This document shows positions 21,721 through 32,779 of a DNA stretch of 64,000 nucleotides, piece after piece. The number at the start of each line of letters is the position of its first letter. Position 1 is the first letter of the stretch. The notes below the pieces were generated by a model that did no database searches, had not been told where the DNA came from, and worked only from the letters and a program-made list of their open reading frames with translations. The DNA comes from Romanomermis culicivorax. Lineage: Eukaryota; Nematoda; Enoplea; Mermithida; Mermithidae. Location of the stretch: NCBI GenBank assembly GCA_963922205.1, contig CAWUHX010000158.1, positions 756,501 through 820,500 on the forward strand, given 5' to 3'. A program made the position numbers and the translations under genes.

Positions 21721-21829
21721 TTTTTCTTTTTCTTTTTCTATAAATATATACCGAAAATTGCACAATGGTATAAGGAACGCGGGAAAAGGCACCTATTTTA
21801 CAAAACACACACAGAAAGAAAGGCGAAAG

Positions 21830-22476
21830 TCAATAATACCAAGTTTGTTGATGATACGCCTCATTTGCATAAAAATTATTCATAATAATCTGCGGCGACG
21901 TGTCGGTCGATGAACTGGCGCCGCCGCCCGTCGACAAACACGGGCTGCTAAATAACGACGCTTGATTATGATCACAACATTCGGCGTTGTTGTACCGTAA
22001 ATTTTCATTGTTACAGTAGGAAAAATGATTCGCAGGTTGACGATAAGAAGTAGCCGCAAAATTACTATTATTGTTACAATTCGACGCACGCTGTCCGCCG
22101 TTCGTATCTTTCGACGGATTTTCGATATTCAAAATTTTATGTAAATATTTGATATATTCGGCTGCGGCTCGTAACGTTTCGACTTTGCTCAATTTTTTGG
22201 CTGCAGCTGCGGCGGCTGCCGCCGACGTCTGCGTTTTCGACGTCAAAACGCTGGGCGTCGCCAGCGGAATATGATTGCGCAATTTGACGAAACCCATATT
22301 GACCTGTTGAACGCGATTTCGTTCGCGGGCGTTGCGTCGTGCCACTTGGGCCGGCGGTTTTTGCGAGACTTTGGTCGACGACGGCGTCGGCGCCGGTCTC
22401 GCGACTACCAGGACCGACGTGGGCCGGCCCACGTCCGGTTCATTTTTCAGACGTTTGACGGGCAGTACGTTCGAAT
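21830..22476 (-). CDS. ascl: Achaete-scute bHLH gene, exon 2
   Basis: There are 215 codons including the stop, entered in phase 1 to complete Asp44. It carries the entire bHLH domain, the eight-alanine loop insertion encoded by mixed GCN codons (so not a simple trinucleotide expansion), and the low-complexity tail. GC content is high compared with the flanks. Confidence 0.93.
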
Positions 22477-23463
22477 CTGAAAATTTTTTGAACTTGATTT
22501 AGGGTGTTTTAAGGCGAATATAGATTTGAACGGAATTTGTTTAGGTTGAGGTGTTTCATAAACTTTGATTATCAAATCAAGCTCGAAAATCATGATCAAC
22601 TTTTGAAACGTAATGTTTCATCTCAGAGTTTAGTTTTGGACAAAGGGTGCTCAAGTTACTTTTTTGAGGCCATTTTTTTGAAGCAGATGACCAGCAAGAA
22701 AAAAATTTCTAGACTCCTGTCATTCTAAATTTTTGCTGAACCTCATTCATTCTCAAAAGGATGGTTCTCTTGTGATTTTGGAGAGGAATCGTGGAGTAAA
22801 ATCGCTGCTTCTGTGAGATGATTTGCAGTTCAGATTTGAATTTCACAGATATATCAAATGTTTCATGATACTGGACAATCATTATGAGCCACAACACAAT
22901 TCCAGTTATCAATATTAGTCAGCTAGATATTTTACTAAAGGCATAAAATTAATAGTTCTTCTATAGCTCATTTACTTTGAAATGATAGACGCAGCAAAAA
23001 CCAAAAAAGTAGGTTCAATTTGATATTCAACTTTTTCGGAGTAAAGAACTTCATACTGTAGCAAAACGCCAAATTTTTCTGTTGCAATCGAAACGCCAGA
23101 ATAACGGAAAAATCACCATGCTTATCTACTTTTGATTTGGATAGAATTGTGACAAATTCTGACCGTTTAACGAAGTTATGAGAAAAAATTCAGCTTTTCT
23201 GGATACCGCTCATGGGCAAGAAATTATCTTGATCAATTGCAGTAATAAGGTTCCCAAATTTTTCCGTTTTGAACTTACTTTCATGGGATCGCTAATCCAT
23301 CATTTTAAATTGAATATAGTATAACTAACTCACCAAAATCCTCATAATAAGGATTTTCTCGTTTGACGCTGATAGTAGTAGTATTCCTGGGCGAAAAAAC
23401 GTTAGAATCGTCCAAAATGTTCGACGAAGACGACGAGGATAAATTTGCATAATTGGCAGCCAT
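21830..23463 (-). CDS. ascl: Achaete-scute family bHLH transcription factor, 258 aa, two exons
   Basis: This proneural-type bHLH activator would bind E-boxes as a heterodimer with an E-protein. Exon 1 is 23463-23334 (ATG to phase 1, donor G|GTGAGTT). Exon 2 is 22476-21830 (acceptor AATTTTCAG, stop TGA). The joined frame reads [11 protein letters not shown] across the junction. The bHLH spans residues 88-160: basic [16 protein letters not shown], helix 1 [10 protein letters not shown], then helix 2 [29 protein letters not shown] and LSKVETLR with EYI are diagnostic of the achaete-scute family. The loop is about 18 residues longer than in vertebrate ASCL1 and contains Ala129-136. A Ser run lies at 9-14, and the Asn/Ser-rich tail ends QTWYY. 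The intron (22477-23333) carries an M1 element. It could be any ASCL paralogue. Confidence 0.93.
22963..23318. mobile_element. M1-family TIR element in the bHLH intron
   Basis: This is a good full copy of M1, with ends TATAGCTCATTTACTTTGAA and, inverted, TATATTCAATTTAAAATGA. The subterminal text is asymmetric: AAAAACCAAAAAAGTAGG on one side, GATCCCATGAAAGTAAG on the other. It is about 355 bp with no coding content. Confidence 0.6.
23334..23463 (-). CDS. ascl: Achaete-scute bHLH gene, exon 1
   Basis: The ATG at 23463 begins [19 protein letters not shown]; the exon ends in YYEDF plus one base before GTGAGT at 23333. This ATG is preferred because the more upstream in-frame Met lies in hydrophobic, AT-rich text without coding character, and because the phase-1 end matches exon 2. 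Confidence 0.85.
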
Positions 23464-23689
23464 GTGAATATTAAGCCGGAAAATTTCGCGCCAAAAAAAC
23501 GAGAAGCAGTAATAATAATAAATCCTGAAAAATACAAAAGCCGAAATTGCATACAATATAGCTCGAAAATATAAAAATTACAAGAGAGAAAGAGAGGACG
23601 CAGAAGAGAAGAGGGCAGGTGAAAGATATAAAATGCAAGCCATACACAAAAACGCAAAACCCTCGACATTTGAGAGGGAAAACGAATCG

Positions 23690-23735
23690 GTTCGGCTCCG
23701 CCCACTTTTCGGCCGGCCTTAATTGGTCAAAAAAC
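23690..23735 (-). promoter_or_regulatory. Putative promoter-proximal elements of the bHLH gene
   Basis: About 230-265 bases upstream of the ATG, the minus strand has a GC-box-like GGGCGGAG (23703-23696), a CCAAT pentamer (23726-23722) and a TGACCA hexamer overlapping it, in a locally GC-richer patch. Position and composition suggest a promoter; there is no transcription evidence. Confidence 0.35.
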
Positions 23736-24904
23736 GCCTTTTGTATAGTCGGTGGTACGGAAAAAATACGGTTGCTTGCTTGCACATCATCATGTTTGCA
23801 TAGCGGAATTAGATACGAAATTTCGTAATCTATTCATGTGGATGCCAATTTTTGTTTACTTATGATCAGCAAGTTGGACTGATAAATTTTTTCTGATTAC
23901 TGTAGTTTTCATGGAAAAAATTCTACAATATGAAAATTTTTTACAGCAATCAATTTTTTTAGCACTGTAGTCCGATTTTATATCCTTAATCCTGAGATTT
24001 GCTTGATTGTGGCTCAATTTTGTTTCAATGCACTTAGAAAAAACTCCACTTGCTATTGTATATTTCGGCATAATAGCTGCTACTAAAAGAAATAAGATAC
24101 CCTCTGCAAACTCACGAAAAAATTAAATGTATCATTCTCAATGATGATCATTAAATTAGAACACGCATTATTTGAAAAACATGAGGACAAATTAAATTTT
24201 ACAGACTATGCTTATAGCATACTGTATGACGACGAAAAAATGTCTACTCAATTTCCCAACACTCCAAAACGACCATTTGGAAACATTGATGGCTGTATTG
24301 TAGGGGAAGTCAATCAAAGTTTAACCATACCTAACTCAGTCAAAAATGGAGCTAGACAATTTTAAAGCATGTTTTTCGATAGATCTCGATGAGATGCATC
24401 GATTGATGCCTAATTTGCTGCCGTTTGAATCAAATTCTATTTTGAAAAGTTTTTTACTCTGATTGGATCAATCACCAATTTGAATGATGTCAAAAACTCC
24501 ATAGGTCACATCAAACCCTCCTCCCACTTCGACGTGGGATTATCACTGATACCCCAGTATGAAGGCATTTTAGTTGTAGGAAAAATTGGAATAAAACGCG
24601 TGGTCTTCAGGATGACCAAATTTCGCAAACAGTTTTATCCCATGACCTACTTGAACTCGGAGAAAATTTCGCAAAACTTTTCTTCACAACATGGACACAG
24701 ATGCAAAGTTATCCGATTTTCCATACTTACTACATTAACTATACAAAAATTTAGTGAAAAAGGGTAAAACAGTTATACAATAACAATCCTTTGTGTCCGG
24801 CGCGTTTGAAACTGGATCGTGCCATGTCGTACAAAAGAGTGCAGTGGTGTGGAATTTTCGCGCGAATGATAAGCAGCGCACAGTGGTCAACTTTCTGTCT
24901 TACT

Positions 24905-24924
24905 GTATATATATATATATATAT
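24905..24924. repeat. TA microsatellite
   Basis: An uninterrupted run of about ten TA dinucleotides following TACTG. Confidence 0.85.
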
Positions 24925-25721
24925 CTAATTTGATTAATGGGCCTACTCTTTTTAGCAGACTTTTTCATATACACACACAAAGACCGTAAAATGTAGATAC
25001 AACACGTAGATAAGGTTTATAGTACAGTATATTTATATACTCCGACTACAACATCGTATTAACAGGATTATTAAAAATAATATTTTCGAAAACGATCTAC
25101 TTTTTTTGTGTCGGTCGCACACGTCTTATTTTCCGCAGACGGAAGGGTGCCGGCGTTTGGCCATTGTCGGCCACTTTTTTTGATGAAGACTTTCTTTTCT
25201 CTGCTGGTGTGTGTGTGGATTTTGCAATGAACACCCTTGGGGCTACAAACCTATATTTTTGCGACCTTGGAAAATAGGGACTGCACAATCGTTTACGTAA
25301 TGAAAATTTACGACTTACAGTCTTACAGTTCTTACAGTATAATATTACCATTGCGCTTGTAACATTGACCACAAAAAAAGCAGCTTCCAGTGCAAACATA
25401 CAGTATCAAAAATGAAGTCCGCAAGAAAATGGGTGTTTTAAATCTGACTTTTCATTCTTATTAAATAAGATTTATAATGCATGAACATTATTTGAAGGCA
25501 TGACTGATTGCAGAACGCAGACTTTTGCATTAAATTAACCAAATCATACAATTGCTTCTAGATACAATATGAAAGTTCATCAAATTTTTCACAAAGTTTA
25601 TGGGATAATTGAAGCAAAATCTATAAAAATGAAGAAAACACGAATATGAATACAACGTTGACGGATTATGGGTCAAATTTTGAATCAGAAGTTACTGTTA
25701 CATTAGATTCAAACAGGCATT

Positions 25722-26240
25722 CTATAGTTTATTTTTCAGAAAATGTTTCTAAACTCAAAATTATAGAACATTTTTACTGTAAGATTTTTGAGGTTAGTTG
25801 AATAAGTCTCCAAATTTTAATTCCTAGTTGGCACATGGTTTAGCCAGGAATGGTAGAAAGATGAAATAGTATCTGCTTTCCATCTTTATAATAGAAAACC
25901 AGACTATAGAGTGAAAAATTCTGATCAAAAACACTTTATATATTGCCATCAATGCATTGTACTCTGAGGCGAATTTTTGCAACAAAAAGCCTAATTTTTT
26001 CTCCGTATAAATGGAATGGATCAAGCTGATCAAGTTGCCTAGTCTAATGAAAAATAATTACTCTTGCACATTTTTATTCCAAGCTGGACCATGAATCACA
26101 TAGGACTTAAAATTTGTGGCTTTCTCAACAAACCATTTATAATTTTTTGAATGAAAAATCTTACAGTAAAAACATTTAGACAAGAGTGATAATTTTTTCG
26201 ATTTCTGAATTTAGGAGCATTTTATAAAAAACAGATTCTC
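25722..26240. mobile_element. M2-type TIR element, degenerate
   Basis: It starts CTATAGTTTATTTTTCAG and ends GCATTTTATAAAAAACAGA, matching the shorter M2 copies at 28374-28609 and 41925-42177. The longer interior suggests a second insertion or two merged copies. Confidence 0.35.
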
Positions 26241-26615
26241 AGTTTCAATTCCAAATTTGAGACATTTGATCTTAAAAATAAAAGTTTCAATTCAACAGAT
26301 ATGCAAGAAAATTTTTTAAATAAGGTCAATTTACGAGAAAAAAATTATATGGTTCAGATGCTTAAGATTTGTATCATTCGAAAATTACCCATTGGTTTTT
26401 TAGAACCTGGGAAAAATCCAATGTTAAAACTGCATATTTAACAGACGAGGTCCGAGAATCCCAATTTTACAAGTAATGACACACATACATGTACAAAATA
26501 CCCATGCAGCTAATTCTTCCATCCCTATTGGTCAATTATGTGAAACTTTTTTGCTTGATCAGCACATCCTACGTCCTGAGATTTTCAACCTCAGCCCTGC
26601 AGACCACGGGCATTC

Positions 26616-26660
26616 CCTAAGCCTGAGCCTAAGTCTAAGGAGACTGCTAAGCCTAAGCTT
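26616..26660 (+). repeat. Interstitial telomere-like GCCTAA tract
   Basis: CCTAAGCCTGAGCCTAAGTC and GCTAAGCCTAAGC are degenerate copies of the nematode telomere unit TTAGGC on the C-rich strand. Similar tracts lie at 3924, 33956 and 39008. Confidence 0.5.
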
Positions 26661-27055
26661 CAAAACAAGCCATACCATAACATCAGATCAGTGTTGGATA
26701 ATGAGATCCGAAAATCGAAAATCTCTGGACGTAGCCTTCGGAATCAAATATTTGTTTAGGAAATTCGTTCAAATACAACATTTTCCTCCGTCATCTTTTG
26801 AATCAATGCTGGGTGGTCAGCAACAAAGTGCTGAGGGATTCAGAACCCTTCCTAAATTTTCGCCATGAGCAGAAAACAAAGTTTCGCTTTTTATTGATTG
26901 AAAAAAATTGAAGTTGAGTAATAAGTCATAGGTTCAAGTTCCGGATAAAGTGCAAGAAACTGAAAAAACTGCCACAGACAGATGCAATTTCCAAAAAACA
27001 GTTTTTTTCGACACGGAAAACGGGCCGAGCAGTGTTTTTTTTTCTTGACTGACAG

Positions 27056-27149
27056 GATTCGGCCAATTATCCGGACGTGGAACCCGTCGGAGCGTTATTT
27101 GATGCGAAATTTCCGAAAGTCGTTTTTTTGCTTTCCTTACACAAAGAAA
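27056..27149 (+). CDS. Possible coding exon of unknown gene
   Basis: A long pyrimidine tract ending TTGACTGACAG is followed by GC-rich exon-like sequence. In phase 0 it reads DSANYPDVEPVGALFDAKFP and runs to a stop at about 27155. In phase 2, the phase left open by lipase exon 5, it reads RPIIRTWNPSERYLMRNF up to a GTAAAT donor at 27150 (phase 0 out). Which frame is used, or whether it is an exon at all, cannot be decided here. Confidence 0.25.
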
Positions 27150-27939
27150 GTAAATAAAGAAATTTGCATAATATTAATTAAAAACGACGGGTTAAGTGAC
27201 CGATTTAGTACTGTACTCAATTTTTTTATATTAAGAATCGACACAAAAGGAAAAATAATACCTACCTACCGCCCGAAAATCTGGGTCAAAGGATTTTTTC
27301 GGGGTATGCTGCTGATGATGAAAGGGGACGTTGTAAAAAAATTTTCATATCCGAAAATTGGCTGATTAATAGCCTACCAAAGGAGAAGCATTTTTTATAG
27401 CTAATCGTAAAAAAATACCGCCGCCCAATGTATACGTCTCCAATTACAAGAAAAACCGAAGAATAAATCATTGTTAGATATGCAAATGCACGAAATTACA
27501 GTAACAACGTATTGTCCGAAATTTTTCCCTTCTACGTAGTGGTCAGCCGAAGAGAAAAAAAGGAAAAGGGGGAGAAACGTGACCCGCAACGGGCAGCTGC
27601 AATTCGACCTTTTTTCTCTTATTTTTGGGTAGAAAATTTTCTTCTTCTTTTTCCATACTCTTGTCAGGCGCCTTCAAGTACAAAAAATAAACTTGTAGTT
27701 TATTCGAGCGGATTATTTACTTGGCCTAGGAAAATTTTCCGCCCAACAGGAAATCTTGAAAAGGTCCACAAAAAGAAACTTTGGACATCAAAGTACAAGA
27801 ATCTACCTTTTGATTTATTTATGCATATTATATTTCTGTAAATACGGTGTTAAAAGTGTAGAAATGATGATTATATCATAGAAATCTATGGCTACTTTTC
27901 ACACTTATTTTTTGTTTTCGATATAGAAAATACAGTAAC

Positions 27940-28990
27940 ACACAAAACTCTACAATATTTCTGTAAATACAGTATTCCAAGAGTATATGATTATTTGATT
28001 TTTTACATAGCGGATCATGAGAACCTTTGAGCACATCTCACACATCAAAACATTGAATATTTAGTTTAGTCATGAAAAATACAGTAAAAAACAAAAATTT
28101 ACAATACTTCTGTGAATACTGTAATCCAAGACTGAATATGGATCATAAGAACTTTTGACCACATTTTAAAATATTTAATATTTTATTTGGTGATGAAAAA
28201 TACAGTAAAATTTACAATGCTTCTGTGAAAACATTCCATTAGTGGATATGATCATTTAATATTGATCATAGGAATTTTTGAGCACCTCTCACTTTTATCA
28301 AAATTTATAAAATACAGTTAGAAACAGAAATTGGCAATCCTGCTGTGAATACAGTATTGCAAGATTGAAAATCATTATAGTCTCTTCTTCTTGACATGCT
28401 TGTGCAGAAAAACTGGAAGGCAAGCATCATATCTGCAATTTCCTGCTATAATATGCGTTCCATGGGACAGTAATTTTTTAAGCCTGCTCAAGAAACACTT
28501 ACCAATTTTTCAAGCTAAAAATCCTACAGTAAAAGCATTGTTTAAACGACCTTGAGGATATTCCATTTTTCGTCATTTACAAGCATTTTATTAAAAAAAC
28601 AGACTATAGTTGATATTTTAGACAACAGAAACTTTTGAACACGTCTCACTCTTATCAAAACAGTGATTTTTTGTTTGGATTAGAAAAAAAGAGTGAAAAA
28701 CAAAATTTTACAATACTTCTGTGAGTACAGTATTTTAAGACTGAATATGGTTTGATATTTTAGACAACGGATCATAAGAATTTTCGAGTACTTGTCACTG
28801 ATATAAAATGATTGAATTTTTTGGATAAGAAAATACAGTAACAAATAGGAATTTACAGTCCTACTTTGAATACAGTGTTGACTAATTTAAAGTTTGGAAA
28901 ATAAATCAAAAGAAACATGCGGAATAAAAGCAAAAAGTTACAATACTTCTGTTGACACACTCAATGGGTGAATACGGTCATTTGATACTA
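27940..28990 (+). repeat. Degenerate tandem array of up to ~155-bp monomers
   Basis: The landmark TTTACAATACTTCTGTGAA recurs, diverged, at about 27951, 28100, 28213, 28334, 28709, 28853 and 28939. It is followed each time by parts of a shared order: TACAGTAT, AAGACTGAATATG, GATCATAAG, TTTTGAGCAC, TCTCAC and AAAATACAGTAA. Spacing varies from about 90 to 156 bases because monomers carry deletions, and one gap is enlarged by an M2 insertion. No coding capacity. Confidence 0.6.
28374..28609. mobile_element. M2 TIR element inserted in the tandem array
   Basis: The ends are TATAGTCTCTTCTTCTTGAC and, inverted, CTATAGTCTGTTTTTTTAAT. The monomer order of the surrounding array resumes after it, so it entered an existing array. 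Confidence 0.5.
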
Positions 28991-30308
28991 ATCATAAGCA
29001 TCTAAATATGAATAGTTTCTAAAACGTGAAGAATAAGAAACAGATTCTACCTATGTTGCAGACGAATTTTCATGAGCTTCCGAAATATTTGATTTTTATC
29101 TAATAACTCTAACGTCAAGAGTATGATCTAAACTGCCTCGCGTGCTCGAAAAATCTCTTGATCTTGATCACGTGATGGTGTCAAATTCAAACTTGTTCTG
29201 ATCAGTAGAATGACGTCAGTAGTAATAGATAGCAAAGTTGTTCCAGCTGACGTCATAAGTACAAAAATTACATGATTATTGTAAGTCGGACAAAACGTAC
29301 AGTAATTATTGTCTTAAATCAAAGAAAAAGTTAGTTGGAGGAAATGGTCAATCATGGTGTCGTGTGTAGCTTGCGGTCAAAAAACTTTTCGCATCAAAGT
29401 GCAATAACCTATGATTACCTCCCTACACAATGAAGCTATAAAGTTTATTAACCTAACCCGAAGCTAAAAGTCCTATAATTGTCGTCATCGGACACAGCAC
29501 AAAAAAAGTCGGACATTAGAGACAGAGTGACCAATGATGACCAGTCAGCATAATGAAGAGATGGACAATAAACTTCGACCCCGAAAAATTAGAGGTCGAA
29601 TACAATAGAGAAGTGCAATTTTTCTTATTTTCTACTTTTTTGTTTATTTTCTTTCTGCCTCCTCAACGAGTTTTTGTTTATTTTTAATGGATTTTCCTTT
29701 TGTTTGCCAAAAATGACAATAACAACGCGTCCAGAAAGTAACATTTTATTCTTGTGTTTGCGAGGGTGTGTATATTTTTTATTGCGTTTCGGCGCCAAAA
29801 AAAGAAATTATAAACACAATAGAGTGTACAGAAGAAAATTTCCATATTTCTAATGGATCCGATAATTAGAGGGAATGTTGCTGGTGGTTCCCTTTCTGAC
29901 GAAAACGAAAAAAAATTGCTAATTAATTCTCAGAGGACAAATTATGTTATAGAAGGAAAGAGATTTTCGATCGAGGAGAAAATTTCGTGCGTGTTTAGGC
30001 TTCACTAAGCATATACGTTTTGGAAAATTCTACAACCATGTCCTGAAAAATTAGATATATGAAATTACTGTCATTTTGAAATTTTAACATTTTCATAACA
30101 CCCCGTATGGCACGCAATATGTCGCATGCGTTAGACCGTACGAAGAGAACAGGTTGATGATTGTTAATTTATGCAAATTGGGCAATCTGCTCAAACGATA
30201 CTCGGAAGAATAAATTACTATACACATCAACTTGATGAATTGATCATCATTGAGAAAAAATGAATGATTAGTGATTTTGAGACTTTGTCATGCAAATTCC
30301 TATTGAAT
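28991..30308. other. Non-coding region with CRE and E-box palindromes
   Basis: No gene is seen. The stretch holds TCACGTGA at 29168 and two perfect TGACGTCA palindromes at 29211 and 29248 within 90 bases, and two TGACCA hexamers at 29528 and 29538. The rest is AT-rich without clear repeats. Confidence 0.4.
29168..29255. promoter_or_regulatory. E-box plus two CRE palindromes
   Basis: TCACGTGA (29168-29175), TGACGTCA (29211-29218) and TGACGTCA (29248-29255) cluster in 88 bases. These are consensus sites for bHLH-Zip and bZIP (CREB/ATF-type) factors. No adjacent gene start is known, so the target is unclear. Confidence 0.35.
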
Positions 30309-31260
30309 AGTTATTTTTCTCTTCCTTTTTCTTTTTCTTCTTCTTTTCCTTTTTCGTTTTCTTTTTCTTTTTCTTTTACTCTCTTCTTTCTCTTCCTTTT
30401 ACTCTTTACTTTTCTTCTCTTCTTTTTTTTCTTTTTCTCTTTTTTTCCTTTCTGTTCATTCTTTTCTCGTTTTCTTTTTTCTTTCTTTTCGTTTTTCTCT
30501 TTCTTTTTCTCTTCATTTTCTTTCTCTTTTCTTTGTTTTCCTTTTGTTTTAGTTTTTCTCTTTTCTTTCTCTTTTCTTTCTCTTTCTTTCTCTTTTCTTT
30601 CTCTTTTCTTTCTCTTTTCTTTCTGTTTTCTTTCTGTTTTCTTTCTCTATTCTTTTTCTTTTTCTTTTCTTTCACTGTTCTTTCTGTTTTTTCTGTTTTT
30701 TCTGTTTTTTTCTATTTTTTCTTTTTTTTCTATTTTTCTATCTTTCTATCTTTCTTACTTTTTTCTCTGTTTGTTTATGTCTTTTCTCCTTTCTTTTCTC
30801 TTTTCTTTTCTCTTTTCTTTTCTCTTTTCTTTTCTCTTTTCTTTTCTCTTTTCTTTTCCCTTTTCTTTTCTCTTTTCTTTTCTCTTTTCTTTTCTCTTTT
30901 CTTTCCTCTTTTCTTTTCTCTTTTCTTTTCTTTTCTCTTTTCTTTCTCTTTTCTTCTCTCTTTTCTTTTCTTTTCTGTTCTCTTTTCTTTTCTCTTTTCT
31001 TTTCTCTTTTCTTTGCTCCTTTGTTTTCTCATTTGTTTTCTCTTTTTTCTCTTTTCTCTTTTTTCTCTTTTCTCTTTTTTCTCTTTTCTCTTTTTTTCTC
31101 TTTTCTCTTTTTTTCTCTTTTCTTTTCTCTTTTCTTTTCTCTTTTCTTTTCTCTTTTCTTTTCTCTTTTTTCCTTTTTTTCTCTTTTCTTTTCTCTTTTC
31201 TCTTTTTTTCTCTTTTCTCGTTTCTTTCTTTTTCTCTTTTTCTCCTTCTTTTTATTACTC
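30309..31260 (+). repeat. ~950-bp polypyrimidine (CTCTTTTCTTTT)n tract
   Basis: The plus strand is almost wholly C and T; the core (about 30780-31200) is an approximate 12-bp repeat CTCTTTTCTTTT. The long frames it opens (Phe/Ser/Leu-rich on plus, Lys/Arg/Glu-rich on minus) are composition artefacts. Mirror-symmetric polypurine/polypyrimidine DNA of this length can adopt triplex structures. Confidence 0.9.
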
Positions 31261-31475
31261 ACTTTCTTATTGTTTTTCTCATATTTTTCGCTCTTCCAAA
31301 ACAGTTCTACACTTGTTTCAATCCTACGAACAATAAATCTTAACAACTGACTTTGTTTTCATTTCAACGTTTGACTAATTAACGCGCGAAAGTTCACTCC
31401 TTCCGAAACAGCTGACCTTTTGCAGCATAAACTTACAAATTTTTTAGTGTTTGCTTTCATTAGTTCGTTTTTCAG

Positions 31476-32030
31476 GAAGTTCCTAGTCGTATTTCTTACA
31501 TGGCGAATGATAAGATTTCAACTTCCATAGAATTTCCTCTTTGGTTTGAATATCGCAAGTTAAAGAATATGCTACTAGTCTGGCAGGACATTCTAGCTTT
31601 GAAGGTTTTGTCCACCGGTCAAATTTATTTATTCAAATTCGATCAAAAGCGGAATTTAATTAAAATCTTGGAGCTGAATAATTTCTTGACCATAGACGGA
31701 GATCAATGTCTGGAAAATGTGATTCTCACTTCCGATGGCTATTCTACTTGTGCAGAAATCACAGGTATTTTTGTCGATGAGGCATTGGAAGACTGTCCAA
31801 TAAAGGCCGAAATTTACTACCACTGTAGCAATCCTGGCGCGTGTCGTTCCGCGATAAATTTTGCGCAAAATTTTTATCGCAAGAAATTTTCCCCATTGAA
31901 AAATTCGTTTTTTCGACAATCAAAAGCCAAATTAGATTTTCGAAATTCCGAGCAATGGATCCGACTATGGGAAAAATTGAAAATTTTTGATATTGAATTG
32001 TGCGACTTGTCAAAGTTGGATTATCAATAA
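31476..32030 (+). CDS. Unassigned terminal coding exon, 184 codons
   Basis: It starts after the acceptor GTTTTTCAG (phase 0, EVPSRISYMANDK) and stays open to TAA at 32028, unusually long for such AT-rich DNA, with a globular-protein composition. AATAAA overlaps the stop codon. It contains FPLWFEYRKLKNMLLVWQ, a central DGYSTCAEITGIF, six Cys (QCLE, STCA, EDCP, YHCS, ACRS, LCDL) and a basic stretch FYRKKFSPLKNSFF. I recognise no family. It could begin at the internal ATG at 31500, or be the last exon of a gene with upstream exons, conceivably the lipase. Confidence 0.5.
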   Translation, partial: EVPSRISYMANDKISTSIEFPLWFEYRKLKNMLLVWQDILALKVLSTGQIYLFKFDQKRNLIKILELNNFLTIDGDQCLENVILTSDGYSTCAEITGIFVDEALEDCPIKAEIYYHCSNPGACRSAINFAQNFYRKKFSPLKNSFFRQSKAKLDFRNSEQWIRLWEKLKIFDIELCDLSKLDYQ

Positions 32031-32674
32031 AAAGAGAATATTGATCCCTAATTTGATCATTCACAGATGACGGAATGATTCAACAATCAATGCAGTTTTC
32101 AACATTTTATCTAAGCCGTATCTTAATGCAACGCTTACTGAAAATCATAGACTTGTGTTTTTCACATATCTGTAAAGTTAAAGCAGAAAAATTAACACCA
32201 AATGTAATACAGTTAGTATGATAATCTGATGTTTGACTATAGTTTTATTGGAGGCGACATACGAAACGTTAATTTGAACAAAGCCTGTCCTATTTTTATA
32301 TGTATTTCCAACTCTTTATTTTTACCAAAACTCTCTCTTGAATTTTTTATAGAAAAACCTAACCAGGCCTAAAATTCCTTTCCAACACTGTGAAACATAA
32401 AAGTGTAAAATACTGAAAAAACAACATACAGTACACTTTGTCATCCTGTATACCCTCCCTACAGTAATATATGAGTTTGTACTCAATTTTCCTTGCTATA
32501 GCCGATCCTACTGTACCTTTTATCCTTTCTATTATGCACGCAATATTTATTTCATTATCTTTCGAATTTATCTAACTTTTATTTCTTCAAAAGTAACATA
32601 AAAACGAATTGATCATATTTTCATAAAAACATTATGAAAATTTAGTTCTCTTCTCTATTAAATTCATTCCAAGT

Positions 32675-32779
32675 TGACGTCATCCCCTGCCTGCATGATT
32701 TCAGCCCAAAATCGTCTGTCACGTGACCAAACGTCGACTGCCCAGCCTGAAAGAAGAAGAAGAACCCCCTATCACGTGA
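32675..32779. promoter_or_regulatory. CRE plus two CACGTG boxes
   Basis: TGACGTCA at 32675-32682, GTCACGTGAC (the 10-bp CLEAR-type palindrome) around 32718-32727 and ATCACGTGAC around 32771-32780 lie within about 105 bases. The CLEAR motif is known as the site for TFEB/HLH-30-class bHLH-Zip factors; use here is inference. Confidence 0.35.

Larger units (their letters stand above)
14746..21829. other. Intergenic region between the lipase and the achaete-scute gene
   Basis: No gene is supported. From 14.8 to 19.6 kb it is mostly repeats: M1 copies, a retroelement tail, an AGCT-phrase array and a nested TIR element. From about 19.9 kb onward obvious repeats stop and the sequence has a different texture, with homeodomain-like TAATTAC near 20118 and 20142 and many TGACCA/TGGTCA hexamers. 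The short open frames at 16.6-17.0 and 17.6-17.9 kb do not look coding. Confidence 0.45.
23736..27840. other. 5' flank of the bHLH gene, mostly non-coding
   Basis: No gene is confirmed. It contains a TA microsatellite, an M2-like element (25722-26240), a TTAGGC-like tract (26616-26660), a possible exon at 27056 and GC-richer, repeat-poor islands at 24.8-25.4 and 27.0-27.7 kb that could be regulatory. Open frames at 24141-24365 and 24480-24767 (+) have no recognisable domain. Confidence 0.4.

Noticed and set aside
24141-24767. Two plus-strand frames upstream of the bHLH gene
   Set aside because: No motif, AT-rich codons and no matching splice sites; I could not support a gene.
30264-31350. 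Long Phe/Ser/Leu-rich frames on plus and Lys/Arg/Glu-rich frames on minus
   Set aside because: They are translations of a polypyrimidine simple repeat, open in several frames at once, with no splice context or domain.
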